The translations under genes were made by a program, and so were the position numbers. From Gemmatimonadetes bacterium SCN 70-22 (GTDB taxonomy: Bacteria > Gemmatimonadota > Gemmatimonadetes > Gemmatimonadales > Gemmatimonadaceae), in contig MEDZ01000039.1 of NCBI GenBank assembly GCA_001724275.1, positions 1 to 32,484 on the forward strand: a DNA stretch of 32,484 nucleotides. The letters are read 5' to 3'. Below the pieces are notes generated by a model. It was not told the DNA's origin, ran no database searches, and was given only the letters and a program-made list of their open reading frames with translations. Every line of letters starts with the position of its first letter. Position 1 is the first letter of the stretch. This document shows positions 15,778 through 23,813 of the stretch, one piece after another.

Positions 15778-16122
15778 ATGCGCAAGTCACGCCTGTCCAT
15801 CGGAGCCGGGTACTTCCTCGCGGTCCTTGCCTCGAGTGGTTGCTACGCGGGGTTTGCATCAGGGGCCTCTGGCGTACCGGGATTCCTGTACGCCAACACG
15901 GTCACGCCCGAAGTGGGGACCTCTGTCACCTCGAACGTCGCAGGGACCAAGGTGGGGCAGGCCGAGTGCGTGAGCTATCTCGGACTCATTGCATCTGGCG
16001 ACTGCTCCGTCGAGGCGGCTGCGGCGTCTGGCAAGATCACTCGCATCCACTCCGTCGCCCGAAAGGTCGAGAACGTCCTCGGCATCTTCGCAAAGGTGAC
16101 GATCATCGTCACCGGAGAGTAG
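15778..16122 (+). CDS. TRL-like family lipoprotein
   Basis: The 114-residue product has an AAGGAGA ribosome site upstream and a lipoprotein-like signal ending at Cys22 (L-A-S-S-G-C; the -3 position is Ser, so the lipobox is imperfect). The mature part matches the TRL-like pattern: G-F-L-Y-A-N-T near the start, G-T-K-V-G-Q-A-E-C, a helix with L-G-L-I-A-S-G-D-C-S-V-E-A-A-A, then G-K-I-T-R-I-H-S-V and a final I-I-V-T-G-E. The family's function is unknown. The gene lies 33 bases after the barrel sequence and is probably in its transcript, in an envelope-protein neighbourhood. The name comes from a tRNA-associated locus elsewhere; no tRNA is visible here. Confidence 0.8.
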   Translation: MRKSRLSIGAGYFLAVLASSGCYAGFASGASGVPGFLYANTVTPEVGTSVTSNVAGTKVGQAECVSYLGLIASGDCSVEAAAASGKITRIHSVARKVENVLGIFAKVTIIVTGE

Positions 16123-16186
16123 GCGCTTCGGATCACGTTGCCGACTACGTGGAGAGCCACGGAGACAGCGGCCAGAGGTGTCGTCC

Positions 16187-16216
16187 TTGACAGGTCGACC
16201 GAGGATGCCGTATCGT
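16187..16216 (+). promoter_or_regulatory. Sigma70-type promoter for the cohesin-dockerin operon
   Basis: A perfect -35 box TTGACA (16187-16192) and a -10 box TATCGT (16211-16216, four of six matches) are separated by 18 bases in the 216-base gap before the operon. This is the best housekeeping-type promoter I see in the window. Transcription would start near 16223, leaving a leader of roughly 115 bases to the ATG at 16339. Confidence 0.6.
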
Positions 16217-16338
16217 AGCGTCCGCTTGCCGTGGGTCGTGGCGACGTGGATTAGCAGGTGATCGTGCGCAGCGCGCCGCATCTCAGGACCGACGGTCGCT
16301 CCGGCATCATCGCGGAACACGAACGAGAGGGGGTAGGG

Positions 16339-18030
16339 ATGGGGGTGGCATTCGGGAATGTGTGTGTTTGTGTCGTGCACGCGCGCAGATGTTCGGTATT
16401 TGCGGGTCAAGCCGTATCACGACGTCGGTGCATCGCCCTGCTCGCGGGCACCGTCGCCGTACTACAAGCCTCCTGTGGAGGCGGTGGCGGCAGCGACGGT
16501 CCATCCGCGCCACCCGTCAGCAACACGCCAGCGTCCGTCCGCCTCTCGCTGGCAGGGCCGGTCACCCTGACCTCGGGCTCGAGCAGCGTCGTGACTGCCC
16601 AGGTCTTCACGAGTGACGGGCGACAACTCACCAACGCCGCCGTCACGTGGGCGTCGACCGATGCCGCCATCGCCCGCGTGCAGGACGGGAACATCACCGC
16701 CCTGAAAGTGGGAACCGCGACGATCACCGCTACGGCTGGCTCGGTCGCGTCATCGGGCTTGGCGGTCACGGTCACGCCTGGGGCGCCCGCGCAGGTGGCG
16801 GTGACGATCCAGCCGGCCGGTGCTGCCGTCGCGCAAACGTTTGCGATACAACCCGTCGTGGAGATCCAGGACGGCAACGGCAACCTCGTGCCATCGTCCA
16901 CTCTGCCAATCACGGTGACGCTCGCGTCTGGCGGTGGTGTGCTCTCCGGTACTACGACAGTCACTGCGGCCGCAGGTGTCGCGAAGTACACCGACCTGTC
17001 GCTCTCTGGGGCGGTTGGGCCGCGCACACTGAGCTTCGTGGCGACGGGGCTCTCGACGGGGACGTCGAGCAGCTTCGTGCTGGCGCCGGGGGCACCGGCG
17101 CAGCTCCTGATCACGCGCCAGCCGGTGGGCGGCGCTGTGTCGGCACCGTTGCTGACGCAGCCAGTGGTCGAGCTTCGCGACGTCGCCGGGAACCTCGCGA
17201 CGACTGCGTCGACGCCCGTCACGGCAAGTGTGACGTTCGGCGGAGGGACGGTTGGCGGCACCTCGTCCGTCGTCCCTATCAGCGGCGTCGCTCGCTTCAC
17301 CGATCTGTCGATCTCCGGTCCCGTGGGCGATCGCGAGCTGACCTTCTCCGTTGCTGGCGCGCCCGCGGTGACGTCGACGCGTTTCCCGCTCGCACTGATC
17401 GTGTACGGCCTCACGAACCAGAAGATCCAGATTGTCGATGTGGGCGCATCGATCACGCCGGTGTCGTCAGCGGGCACGCCACCGACCTTCGTGTCGCGTG
17501 CGGGGACGCTCGCCAGCGTCGACAACGCGGGGAAGATCACGGCGCGGCAGGATGGTGAGGCGTGGGTCGTCTCGTCGCTTCCTGGTGGTGGTGATTCCGT
17601 GCTCACCATCATTCCGCGCGCGGCGGGAGTGCCGCTCCTGCGGACGAATCTCACAGGGTATGCGGTGCAGCGTGGTAGCACGGTGACCGTGGATCTGGTG
17701 CTCGACCCGCGGTCAACTCCGGTCGGATCGGTGAGCCTCTTCGTGACGGCGGCATACGATACCACCGAATTCGCAGGGGTGATCGCGCTCGTTCCGTCAC
17801 CGGGGGCGAACATATCCATAAATCAACCGACAACCCGGGTCGTTCGAGTGAGCATCGCATCGGCGACCGGGATCACGACGCCGATCACTTTTGCGCGCCT
17901 GCAATTCATCGCGGGGGCACCGGGTGATGTCCTGACCCTGAACCTCACTGCGATCGACGCGTACGCGCCCGACGGATCGGACCTTCGCTCCCGGATGACC
18001 TCCACCTACTATCCGTTGGTGCCAAGATGA
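16339..18030 (+). CDS. Ig-like repeat lipoprotein with C-terminal cohesin-like domain
   Basis: The 563-residue product starts at an ATG with GAGAGG eight bases upstream; an in-frame GTG at 16258 is less likely. A long n-region leads to a hydrophobic core and Cys46 followed by G-G-G-G-G-S, typical of a lipoprotein tether, though Gln at -3 makes the lipobox imperfect. Then come a Big_2-like Ig domain (about 64-147), two about 100-residue repeats of one Ig-like unit (147-249 and 250-354, each beginning P-G-A-P-A-Q) and a further Big-like segment (355-429). The C-terminal domain (about 430-563) follows the cohesin pattern: G-S-T-V-T-V-D-L-V, then V-T-A-A-Y-D-T-T-E-F and F-A-R-L-Q-F-I. It probably acts as a surface stalk presenting the cohesin. 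Its TGA overlaps the next ATG (ATGA). Confidence 0.75.
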   Translation: MGVAFGNVCVCVVHARRCSVFAGQAVSRRRCIALLAGTVAVLQASCGGGGGSDGPSAPPVSNTPASVRLSLAGPVTLTSGSSSVVTAQVFTSDGRQLTNAAVTWASTDAAIARVQDGNITALKVGTATITATAGSVASSGLAVTVTPGAPAQVAVTIQPAGAAVAQTFAIQPVVEIQDGNGNLVPSSTLPITVTLASGGGVLSGTTTVTAAAGVAKYTDLSLSGAVGPRTLSFVATGLSTGTSSSFVLAPGAPAQLLITRQPVGGAVSAPLLTQPVVELRDVAGNLATTASTPVTASVTFGGGTVGGTSSVVPISGVARFTDLSISGPVGDRELTFSVAGAPAVTSTRFPLALIVYGLTNQKIQIVDVGASITPVSSAGTPPTFVSRAGTLASVDNAGKITARQDGEAWVVSSLPGGGDSVLTIIPRAAGVPLLRTNLTGYAVQRGSTVTVDLVLDPRSTPVGSVSLFVTAAYDTTEFAGVIALVPSPGANISINQPTTRVVRVSIASATGITTPITFARLQFIAGAPGDVLTLNLTAIDAYAPDGSDLRSRMTSTYYPLVPR

Positions 18031-18563
18031 CTCTGACCCAGCGCTGCACCGCGCGAAGGCGGCTGTCGACGATGGCATGGATTGTCGCCGCTGCCGCCCT
18101 GGTCACGGCGTGCCGAGACTCGACGCCAGCGCTCCCGCGGACTCAGCTTCGCTCGCTAAGCGCGGTGCAAGCACGGCTGACCTTCTCGAACACGTCTCCC
18201 AAGAAAGGAGATGAGGTCGTGGCGTACATTGGCGTGCTGTCCGGCGTTGGCGTCCAGGCTGTCGGGAGCTTCACCGCCAGGATCGCGTACGATTCGACGC
18301 TACTTGCCTTCGTTGGCGAGGGTCCGCATCGCTCGGACGGAATGCGTGCCGTGAATCCGCTCCCCGGCGAGACCCGAGTGGCGGGGGTCTCCACGTCTGG
18401 ATTCCACGAAGGGGAGCTCGCTGCGCTTCGATTCGTCGCGCGCCGTGGAGCGCTGGTCGGCCAGCCATCCCTCGTGATCGATGAACTGCATTCCGTCGAT
18501 CGTGTCGATCTGCTGCCGAAGGTTTCGTCACGGCAGGTCGTTGCGCAGCCCGCAGGGCAATGA
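18027..18563 (+). CDS. Small cohesin-like lipoprotein
   Basis: The 178-residue product has a basic n-region, hydrophobic core and lipobox L-V-T-A-C with Cys29, so an anchored lipoprotein is likely. The mature part is a single cohesin-like beta-sandwich (about 50-170): F-S-N-T-S-P-K-K-G-D-E-V, then F-T-A-R-I-A-Y-D-S-T-L-L-A-F-V and E-G-E-L-A-A-L-R-F-V-A-R. This matches the cohesin order of an opening strand, the 'Y-D-x-x-x-L-x-F' strand, and a late 'L-x-x-L-x-F' strand. Cohesins bind dockerins, and a dockerin is encoded two genes downstream. It overlaps both neighbours by ATGA, which suggests coupled translation. The call rests on pattern, not on a profile search. Confidence 0.7.
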   Translation: MTLTQRCTARRRLSTMAWIVAAAALVTACRDSTPALPRTQLRSLSAVQARLTFSNTSPKKGDEVVAYIGVLSGVGVQAVGSFTARIAYDSTLLAFVGEGPHRSDGMRAVNPLPGETRVAGVSTSGFHEGELAALRFVARRGALVGQPSLVIDELHSVDRVDLLPKVSSRQVVAQPAGQ

Positions 18564-19048
18564 GCCATTCCCATGCTTGGCTCGCAACTCTCCTTGCGAG
18601 CGCGGTTGTGCTCTCGCCGGGGATCGCGTGTGGAGGGCGGGCGGTTCGCACTTCGGGAGGCGACCAGGGCGCGACGCGCGACAGCGTAACGGAAATCCGA
18701 AGCGATCTCCCCACCACGTCGTCCACAGCCCCCATCGGTGTCCCGCGCCTGATGCGAATGGAACCGGAATCCGCCCGGATTGGACCGGGCTCGCTCGTAC
18801 AGGTGCGCATCACCGGGGCAAACTTCGAACCGGGACGCTCCGGCGACAATGTCGTCGAGCTTGGGCCGATCCGCTTGACGCAGGTACCGGCCAACGAGGC
18901 GGGAACCGCGCTGCAATTTGTCGTGCCCGACCGAGTACCGGACACAACCGAGGCCCCTCCACGTCGGCTCTTTCCGGGTGACTATCCCGTGACGATCACG
19001 ACGCGAAAAGGGAAGAGTAACGCGCTGAAGTTCCGGGTGCTGCCATGA
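18560..19048 (+). CDS. IPT/TIG-domain lipoprotein
   Basis: The 162-residue product has a signal peptide ending at a possible lipid-modified Cys24 (P-G-I-A-C-G-G; only a moderate lipobox match). A Thr/Ser/Asp-rich linker follows (about 25-62), then one IPT/TIG Ig-like domain (about 65-160): M-E-P-E-S-A-R-I-G-P-G-S, V-R-I-T-G-A-N-F, and P-G-D-Y-P-V-T-I-T-T-R-K-G-K-S-N. TIG domains are adhesive or structural modules in surface proteins. It is the third gene of the ATGA-coupled operon, between the cohesin-like lipoprotein and the dockerin propeller, so a role as third surface partner is inferred. No catalytic motif is visible. Confidence 0.72.
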   Translation: MSHSHAWLATLLASAVVLSPGIACGGRAVRTSGGDQGATRDSVTEIRSDLPTTSSTAPIGVPRLMRMEPESARIGPGSLVQVRITGANFEPGRSGDNVVELGPIRLTQVPANEAGTALQFVVPDRVPDTTEAPPRRLFPGDYPVTITTRKGKSNALKFRVLP

Positions 19049-21558
19049 CGCGATCCTTCGTACATCGTGGGTTCCTGCTGCTCTGGGCCACTGGGGTGAC
19101 TGCCACGATTCTCCCGTCGAACGCTCTTGCGCAGCGCGGGGAGAGCGAAGCGGACGACGTGAAGGAGCGCGTCGCCGCGTTTCGCGAAGCGCGAGCTGAT
19201 GCGTCTGGGCAAATTCCGCCGGGCGCCTGGGCGACGGCATGGAATGAATGGCAATCCCTGTCGCCGTGGAGCGCTAGCCTGGCCACCGATGCATCGTGGC
19301 GCCCCTTGGGTCCATTTGGAATGTTCGGCAACCAGATCAACTTTGGCGGCATCGGCCAGTTGGTCGCGGGACGAGTGACCTCCATCAGCGTTCACCCCAC
19401 TGATCCGCAGACGCTCTACGTCGGCGCGGCGAGTGGAGGCGTCTGGAAGTCCACCACGGGTGGCGCGACATGGGCGCCGCTGACCGATTCACAGTGCTCG
19501 CCTGCAATCGGCGCTGTGGCGGTGGATCCGGTCAATCCTGCGTTGGTGTATGCGGGCACGGGTGAGATCAATACCTTCGAGTTTGCTGGATGCGGCGTGC
19601 TGAGTTCGACTGATGGAGGAGCTACCTGGTCGGCGCCGACGTCCAATCCCGTTGGCTCGTATCACGGCAAGATCCTTGTGGATCCGGCGACTGCGGGCAC
19701 GAGCGGGCAGACGACGCTGGTGGCGGCGACTTCGGGTGGCCTGTATGTCTCCACGAACAGTGGCGCGACTTGGACGCGGAAGGTTACCGGCGTCGCGTGG
19801 AGCGCGGTTGCCCTGCCCGGACGGCCGGGAACCTACTTCGCGGCGGTGACCAGCCCCTCGAGAACCCCTGCGTCCACCGTCTGGCGTTCCACAGACGGAG
19901 GCGCGACGTGGGTGGCTCTTCCGACTCCGTTGTCCAGTATGTATCAGGTGGCCCGCGTGGAGCTGGCCACGACTTCTGCGTCCAACAGCACGGTCATTGC
20001 CTTCGCCGCAGATTACAGCACTCGCAAGTTCGCGGGCCTGTATCGCTGGAGTGAAGTGACCCAGCAGTGGACGCAGCTCCCCTCCTCGGGGCTGGTGACA
20101 TCGGCGTCCAGTTACCCATTCACGATCGGCGAGCAGAGCGAATACAACCTTGTCGTTGCTGTCGACCCGCGGAACGCACAGCGAATCTGGGTGGCAGGTG
20201 TTGGTGCGTTCCTCTCCGAAGATGGCGGACTCACCTTCCGCAGCGTGGCCAAGACTGTCCACGTCGACTGGCATGCCATCGCCTTCAGCCCATCGGACCC
20301 CGATCACATGTACGCCGGGACCGATGGTGGGCTGTACGTGTCGTATGATGCCGGTCGCACCTGGCGGGCGCAGAATAACGGCTTGGCGATCGCACAGTTC
20401 TATCCCGGGATTTCGGTGCACCCTTCCGGGCAATGGATTTTCGGCGGGCTACAGGACAACCAGGCGGCGTACTTCAGCGGGTCGAAGGTCTGGAGCAACT
20501 TCGCCACGATGGGCGACGGAGGCTACACGGCGGTCAACTACCTCGACCCACGCATCGTGTACGTCACGCACGCATTCCTCAATTTCATCGAACGAAAAGG
20601 GTCAGGACTCGCGACAGAGTCGCGTTCGGCGGGGATCAGTTCGCTGGATCGGAGCGGGGCGAGGCGCCCGTTGGTGATGCATCCCCTCGTACCGACGACG
20701 CTCTACTTCGGCACACAACGGCTCTATCGGACCACGAACGAAGGGCAGTACTGGATCCCCATCTCGACGGACTTGACGCTCGGGTCTGGCTACATCACTA
20801 CCATCGCGATCGCCCCCTCCAATCCGAACGTGATCTACGTTGGGACCAGCGATGGTGTCATCTCGAGAACGCTTGACGGCGGAATCACCTACTCGCAGTT
20901 CGCCTTCGCCGTGAGCCGCTATTTCACGCGCATCGCGGTGAACCCCACCAATCCGCTGCACATCGTTGCCACCGCCTCGACCTTCGGGGCGCCGACGATC
21001 ACTCAGTCCACCGACGGCGGGGCGACCTTCTACTCGAGCATCAGTTCCAAGCTCGCAGGGATACCTGTCCACACCGCGCTCTTTCTCCCGGGGACGTCGA
21101 CGATGATGTTCGGGACGGAGTTCGGCGTCATCCAGACGGTCGACGGTGGAACGACGTGGACGGCGGGACCGCCCGGATTCCCCAACACCGTCGTCTACGA
21201 CTTGGCGTACGTCCCCGCAACCACGACGGTCGTCGCCTCGACGTACGGTCGCGGCATGTTCGCGTTCAATGTGGGACCCTCCGTGGCAGTACTTCGTGGT
21301 GACATCGATCGCGATGGTGCGATCACGGCCGCGGATGCGCTGCTGCTCCAACAGGCGCTGGTTGGCGTCGACCTGGCGCCGCTGACCCCGTATCCTCACG
21401 GTGACACAAACTGCGATAGAACGCTCGATGGGGTGGATGTGCTGCTCACTCTTCGACTTGCGGTCGGCCTGCCGAATTCCTCCAGTGCGTGCGTCGGTAC
21501 GGTCGCGCGACCCGGGACCATGGAGCCCGGGCGGAGGATCACGGTCCTCGCGAACTAG
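19045..21558 (+). CDS. Secreted BNR/sortilin-type beta-propeller with C-terminal type I dockerin
   Basis: The 837-residue product has a Sec signal peptide (cleavage near A-L-A-Q, about residue 30) and no lipobox. A short helical segment precedes repeated Asp-box motifs (T-x-G-G-A-T-W, S-x-D-G-G) over about 85-745, forming one or two propellers of the sortilin/BNR type. The last about 70 residues are a dockerin. Loop 1 has Asp753, Asp755, Asp757 and Asp764; loop 2 has Asp787, Asn789, Asp791 and Asp798, the EF-hand-like calcium spacing of type I dockerins, each followed by a Leu-rich helix. It has no obvious glycosidase residues. As the last gene of an operon with two cohesin-like lipoproteins, it is the likely secreted cargo held on the surface. 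Confidence 0.85.
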   Translation: MTRSFVHRGFLLLWATGVTATILPSNALAQRGESEADDVKERVAAFREARADASGQIPPGAWATAWNEWQSLSPWSASLATDASWRPLGPFGMFGNQINFGGIGQLVAGRVTSISVHPTDPQTLYVGAASGGVWKSTTGGATWAPLTDSQCSPAIGAVAVDPVNPALVYAGTGEINTFEFAGCGVLSSTDGGATWSAPTSNPVGSYHGKILVDPATAGTSGQTTLVAATSGGLYVSTNSGATWTRKVTGVAWSAVALPGRPGTYFAAVTSPSRTPASTVWRSTDGGATWVALPTPLSSMYQVARVELATTSASNSTVIAFAADYSTRKFAGLYRWSEVTQQWTQLPSSGLVTSASSYPFTIGEQSEYNLVVAVDPRNAQRIWVAGVGAFLSEDGGLTFRSVAKTVHVDWHAIAFSPSDPDHMYAGTDGGLYVSYDAGRTWRAQNNGLAIAQFYPGISVHPSGQWIFGGLQDNQAAYFSGSKVWSNFATMGDGGYTAVNYLDPRIVYVTHAFLNFIERKGSGLATESRSAGISSLDRSGARRPLVMHPLVPTTLYFGTQRLYRTTNEGQYWIPISTDLTLGSGYITTIAIAPSNPNVIYVGTSDGVISRTLDGGITYSQFAFAVSRYFTRIAVNPTNPLHIVATASTFGAPTITQSTDGGATFYSSISSKLAGIPVHTALFLPGTSTMMFGTEFGVIQTVDGGTTWTAGPPGFPNTVVYDLAYVPATTTVVASTYGRGMFAFNVGPSVAVLRGDIDRDGAITAADALLLQQALVGVDLAPLTPYPHGDTNCDRTLDGVDVLLTLRLAVGLPNSSSACVGTVARPGTMEPGRRITVLAN

Positions 21559-21629
21559 TCACTCCCGAAAGTCGCCGCCTTCCGTAGGGCGTCGTACTCA
21601 CCTCTGACTCCCGAAGTCGCTCCACACTG

Positions 21630-21661
21630 ATCGCTCGCCGTGCATCCGCTCGGCGAGCGAT
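21630..21661 (+). terminator. 11-bp perfect hairpin downstream of the dockerin operon
   Basis: The arms ATCGCTCGCCG (21630-21640) and CGGCGAGCGAT (21651-21661) pair perfectly around a 10-base loop, about 70 bases after the operon's last stop codon. It is followed only by a weak T-containing stretch. Its placement between the operon and the arginase gene supports a terminator. Confidence 0.5.
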
Positions 21662-21740
21662 ACTTATGCGCCAAACGCGCATTCCCCCTGCATACCCTGC
21701 AACTCCATGCGCTGCCCTTGGACGTTAGGCACCGGCACGC

Positions 21741-21746
21741 TACCCT
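21741..21746 (+). promoter_or_regulatory. TAnnnT -10-like element seven bases before the arginase ATG
   Basis: TACCCT (21741-21746) is followed by seven bases and then the ATG at 21754. There is no Shine-Dalgarno sequence. This is the layout expected of a leaderless transcript, and the same spacing is seen before the gene at 23878. No -35 box is evident. Confidence 0.35.
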
Positions 21747-21753
21747 TGGGCCC

Positions 21754-22665
21754 ATGACCTCCATCCGACTCATTGGCGTTCCCATGGACCTCGGCGCCTC
21801 GCGGCGCGGCGTCGACATGGGACCGTCCGCCGTCCGCTATACCGACCTCCGCGAACGCCTCGAACAACTCGGCCACTCCGTCGAGGACGCCGGCAACGTC
21901 GCCGTCCCGTTCCGCGAGGACGCGGCCAAGGGGGCCCAGCGCGGCGCCCGGTACCTGGGCGCCATTGCCGATGTCTGCACCGACGTCGCCCTCAAGGTGC
22001 GCGACGCCCTCGCCGCAGGCGCCACGCCCATCGTCCTCGGCGGCGACCACGCCCTCTCCGCCGGCTCGGTGGCCGGCGCCGCCGCCCACCTTGCCGCCAG
22101 GGAACAATCGTTAGGCGCGCTGTGGATCGACGCCCACGGCGACCTCAACACCCCCGCCACCTCGCGCTCCGGGAACGTGCACGGGATGCCGCTGGCCGCC
22201 CTCCTGGGTCACGGCGACAAGGCGATGGCGAGCATCGCCGGACGTACCGGTGCCGTGAAGGCGAGCGACGTCGCCCTGGTGGGCGTGCGCGACCTCGAGG
22301 CGTCGGAGAAGGACCACATCCGCAAGTGGAACCTCTCCGCCTTCACCATGCGCGCCCTCGACGAGCTGGGCGTCCGCAAGGTGATGGAGGACGCGCTCGC
22401 CATCGCCACCCGTTCCACGGCGGGGCTCTGGGTCTCGTTCGACATGGACGTGATCGACCCGTCCGACGCCCCGGGAGTGGGGACGCCGGTCCCCGGCGGG
22501 ATCACCTATCGCGAGGCACACCTGATGATGGAGATGATCGCCGACACCGGGAAGCTGGTGGGAATGGACGTGGTGGAGGTGAACCCGGTCCTCGACGTCC
22601 ACAACCGCACGGCCGAAGTGGCCCGCGAGCTGATCCTCAGCGCCTTCGGCAAGCGCATCCTCTAG
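21754..22665 (+). CDS. rocF: Arginase
   Basis: The 303-residue product has the full length of the family (about 300) and all ureohydrolase manganese ligands: His99 in G-G-D-H-A-L-S, Asp126, His128 and Asp130 in D-A-H-G-D, and Asp230 and Asp232 in S-F-D-M-D-V-I-D-P. The N-terminal I-G-V-P-M-D-L-G and the S-G-N-V-H-G-M-P segment point to arginase rather than agmatinase. It would hydrolyse L-arginine to ornithine and urea in the cytoplasm. The ATG at 21754 was chosen because homology begins there; a longer in-frame start at 21640 would fall in the upstream hairpin. The ornithine cyclodeaminase gene follows after 18 bases, so the pair is probably an operon. Confidence 0.93.
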   Translation: MTSIRLIGVPMDLGASRRGVDMGPSAVRYTDLRERLEQLGHSVEDAGNVAVPFREDAAKGAQRGARYLGAIADVCTDVALKVRDALAAGATPIVLGGDHALSAGSVAGAAAHLAAREQSLGALWIDAHGDLNTPATSRSGNVHGMPLAALLGHGDKAMASIAGRTGAVKASDVALVGVRDLEASEKDHIRKWNLSAFTMRALDELGVRKVMEDALAIATRSTAGLWVSFDMDVIDPSDAPGVGTPVPGGITYREAHLMMEMIADTGKLVGMDVVEVNPVLDVHNRTAEVARELILSAFGKRIL

Positions 22666-22683
22666 CCGCCCCCTCCCGCCGCA

Positions 22684-23781
22684 ATGCCGACGCCACGCTA
22701 CGTTCCGCCCGACTTCTCCACCCGCCAGCTGCAGCATGCCCCGCCGGCGCGCACGGTGAGCGCCGAGCGGGACGGCGTGCTCCCCGAGGGATTCTTCGCC
22801 ACCACCAACCTCCCCACCTACGTCAAGGGAGCCGACGGCACCTGGACCATGCCGCGCGAGCCGCGCATGGACGGCGCCCTCGTCCTCGATGCCGACGGCA
22901 CGTGGTGGGTGCGCGAGGGGCGGCGCGTGCGCAAGGGCGACCGGGTGGTGGTGGGGCTCGCCGAGGATGGGACGGAAGGGGTGCTGGTCCACGCCCGCGG
23001 CTTCCAGGTGGACGACGGGGCGCACGGCGACTTCCACTTCATGTCGTCGCAGGTGTCGCGCGAGAAGCCGATCGACTACCGCCAGATTGCCCGCATGCTG
23101 GTGGAGGAGAAGCGGCGCGGCGGCTACACGATCTGGGTCACGGGGCCGGCGGTGGTGCACTCGCGCGCCCGCGACAACCTGGTCTGGTTCATCCGCAATG
23201 GCTACGTGCAGGCGCTGCTGGCCGGCAACGCGGTGGCGGTGCACGACATCGAGGCGGCCATCGTCGGGACGACGCTCGGGATGACCAGTGAAGGAGAGCC
23301 CACCGCCGGCGGACACTCGGCGCACATGCGCGCCATCAATGCGGTGCGCCGCGCCGGATCGATCGCGCAGGCGGTGCACGATGGGCTCATCACCAGCGGG
23401 ATCATGCACGCCTGCGTGGTCGAGGACGTCCCGTTCGTCCTGGCCGGGTCGCTGCGCGACGACGGCCCCCTCCCCGACGTCATCACCGACATGATCGAGG
23501 CGCAGGATGCCACGCGCGCGCACACCCGGCGCTCGACGATGGCGGTGATGATCGCGACGGCGCTCCACTCCATCGCCGTCGGGAACATGCTCCCGGCGTA
23601 TTACGAGGACGCCGAGCGGGGGATCTCGGAGCTCCCCACCATCTGCGTGGACGCCAGCGAGTTCCTGGTGAGCAAGCTCAAGGACCGCGGGACGCACCAG
23701 GCGGTGGGGGTGGTGACCAACGCGCAGGACTTCATGAGCATCCTGCGGGGGGCGGTCGAGCGCGAGGTGCAAGGGGGGTGA
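22684..23781 (+). CDS. TIGR00300-type (LOR/SDH region) ornithine cyclodeaminase
   Basis: The 365-residue product belongs to the TIGR00300 / LOR-SDH conserved-region family, known from archaea and from the C-terminal part of cyanobacterial arginine-degrading AgrE/ArgZ. It is unrelated to the mu-crystallin-type ornithine cyclodeaminase. Recognisable stretches are the N-terminal F-x-x-R-x-L-Q-H-type segment, G-F-F-A-T-T-N-L-P-T, F-M-S-S-Q-V-S-R-E-K, the G-N-A-V-A-V-H-D-I-E-A-A nucleotide-binding region, and a long C-terminal part rich in conserved Gly, Asp and His. The proposed reaction is ornithine to proline plus ammonia. The arginase gene lies 18 bases upstream, supplying ornithine, which strongly supports this role over a general oxidoreductase label. 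Confidence 0.82.
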   Translation: MPTPRYVPPDFSTRQLQHAPPARTVSAERDGVLPEGFFATTNLPTYVKGADGTWTMPREPRMDGALVLDADGTWWVREGRRVRKGDRVVVGLAEDGTEGVLVHARGFQVDDGAHGDFHFMSSQVSREKPIDYRQIARMLVEEKRRGGYTIWVTGPAVVHSRARDNLVWFIRNGYVQALLAGNAVAVHDIEAAIVGTTLGMTSEGEPTAGGHSAHMRAINAVRRAGSIAQAVHDGLITSGIMHACVVEDVPFVLAGSLRDDGPLPDVITDMIEAQDATRAHTRRSTMAVMIATALHSIAVGNMLPAYYEDAERGISELPTICVDASEFLVSKLKDRGTHQAVGVVTNAQDFMSILRGAVEREVQGG

Positions 23782-23813
23782 CCAGCTGGTTGGGCGAGGG
23801 GAGGGGGCGATGG

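Noticed and set aside
15778-16122. A tRNA gene near the TRL-like lipoprotein, as the family name might suggest
   Set aside because: I looked for a cloverleaf with a T-arm in the flanks and saw none.
16339-21558. Cellulosome
   Set aside because: A dockerin and cohesin-like domains are present but there is no glycoside hydrolase catalytic domain, no carbohydrate-binding module and no multi-cohesin scaffoldin.
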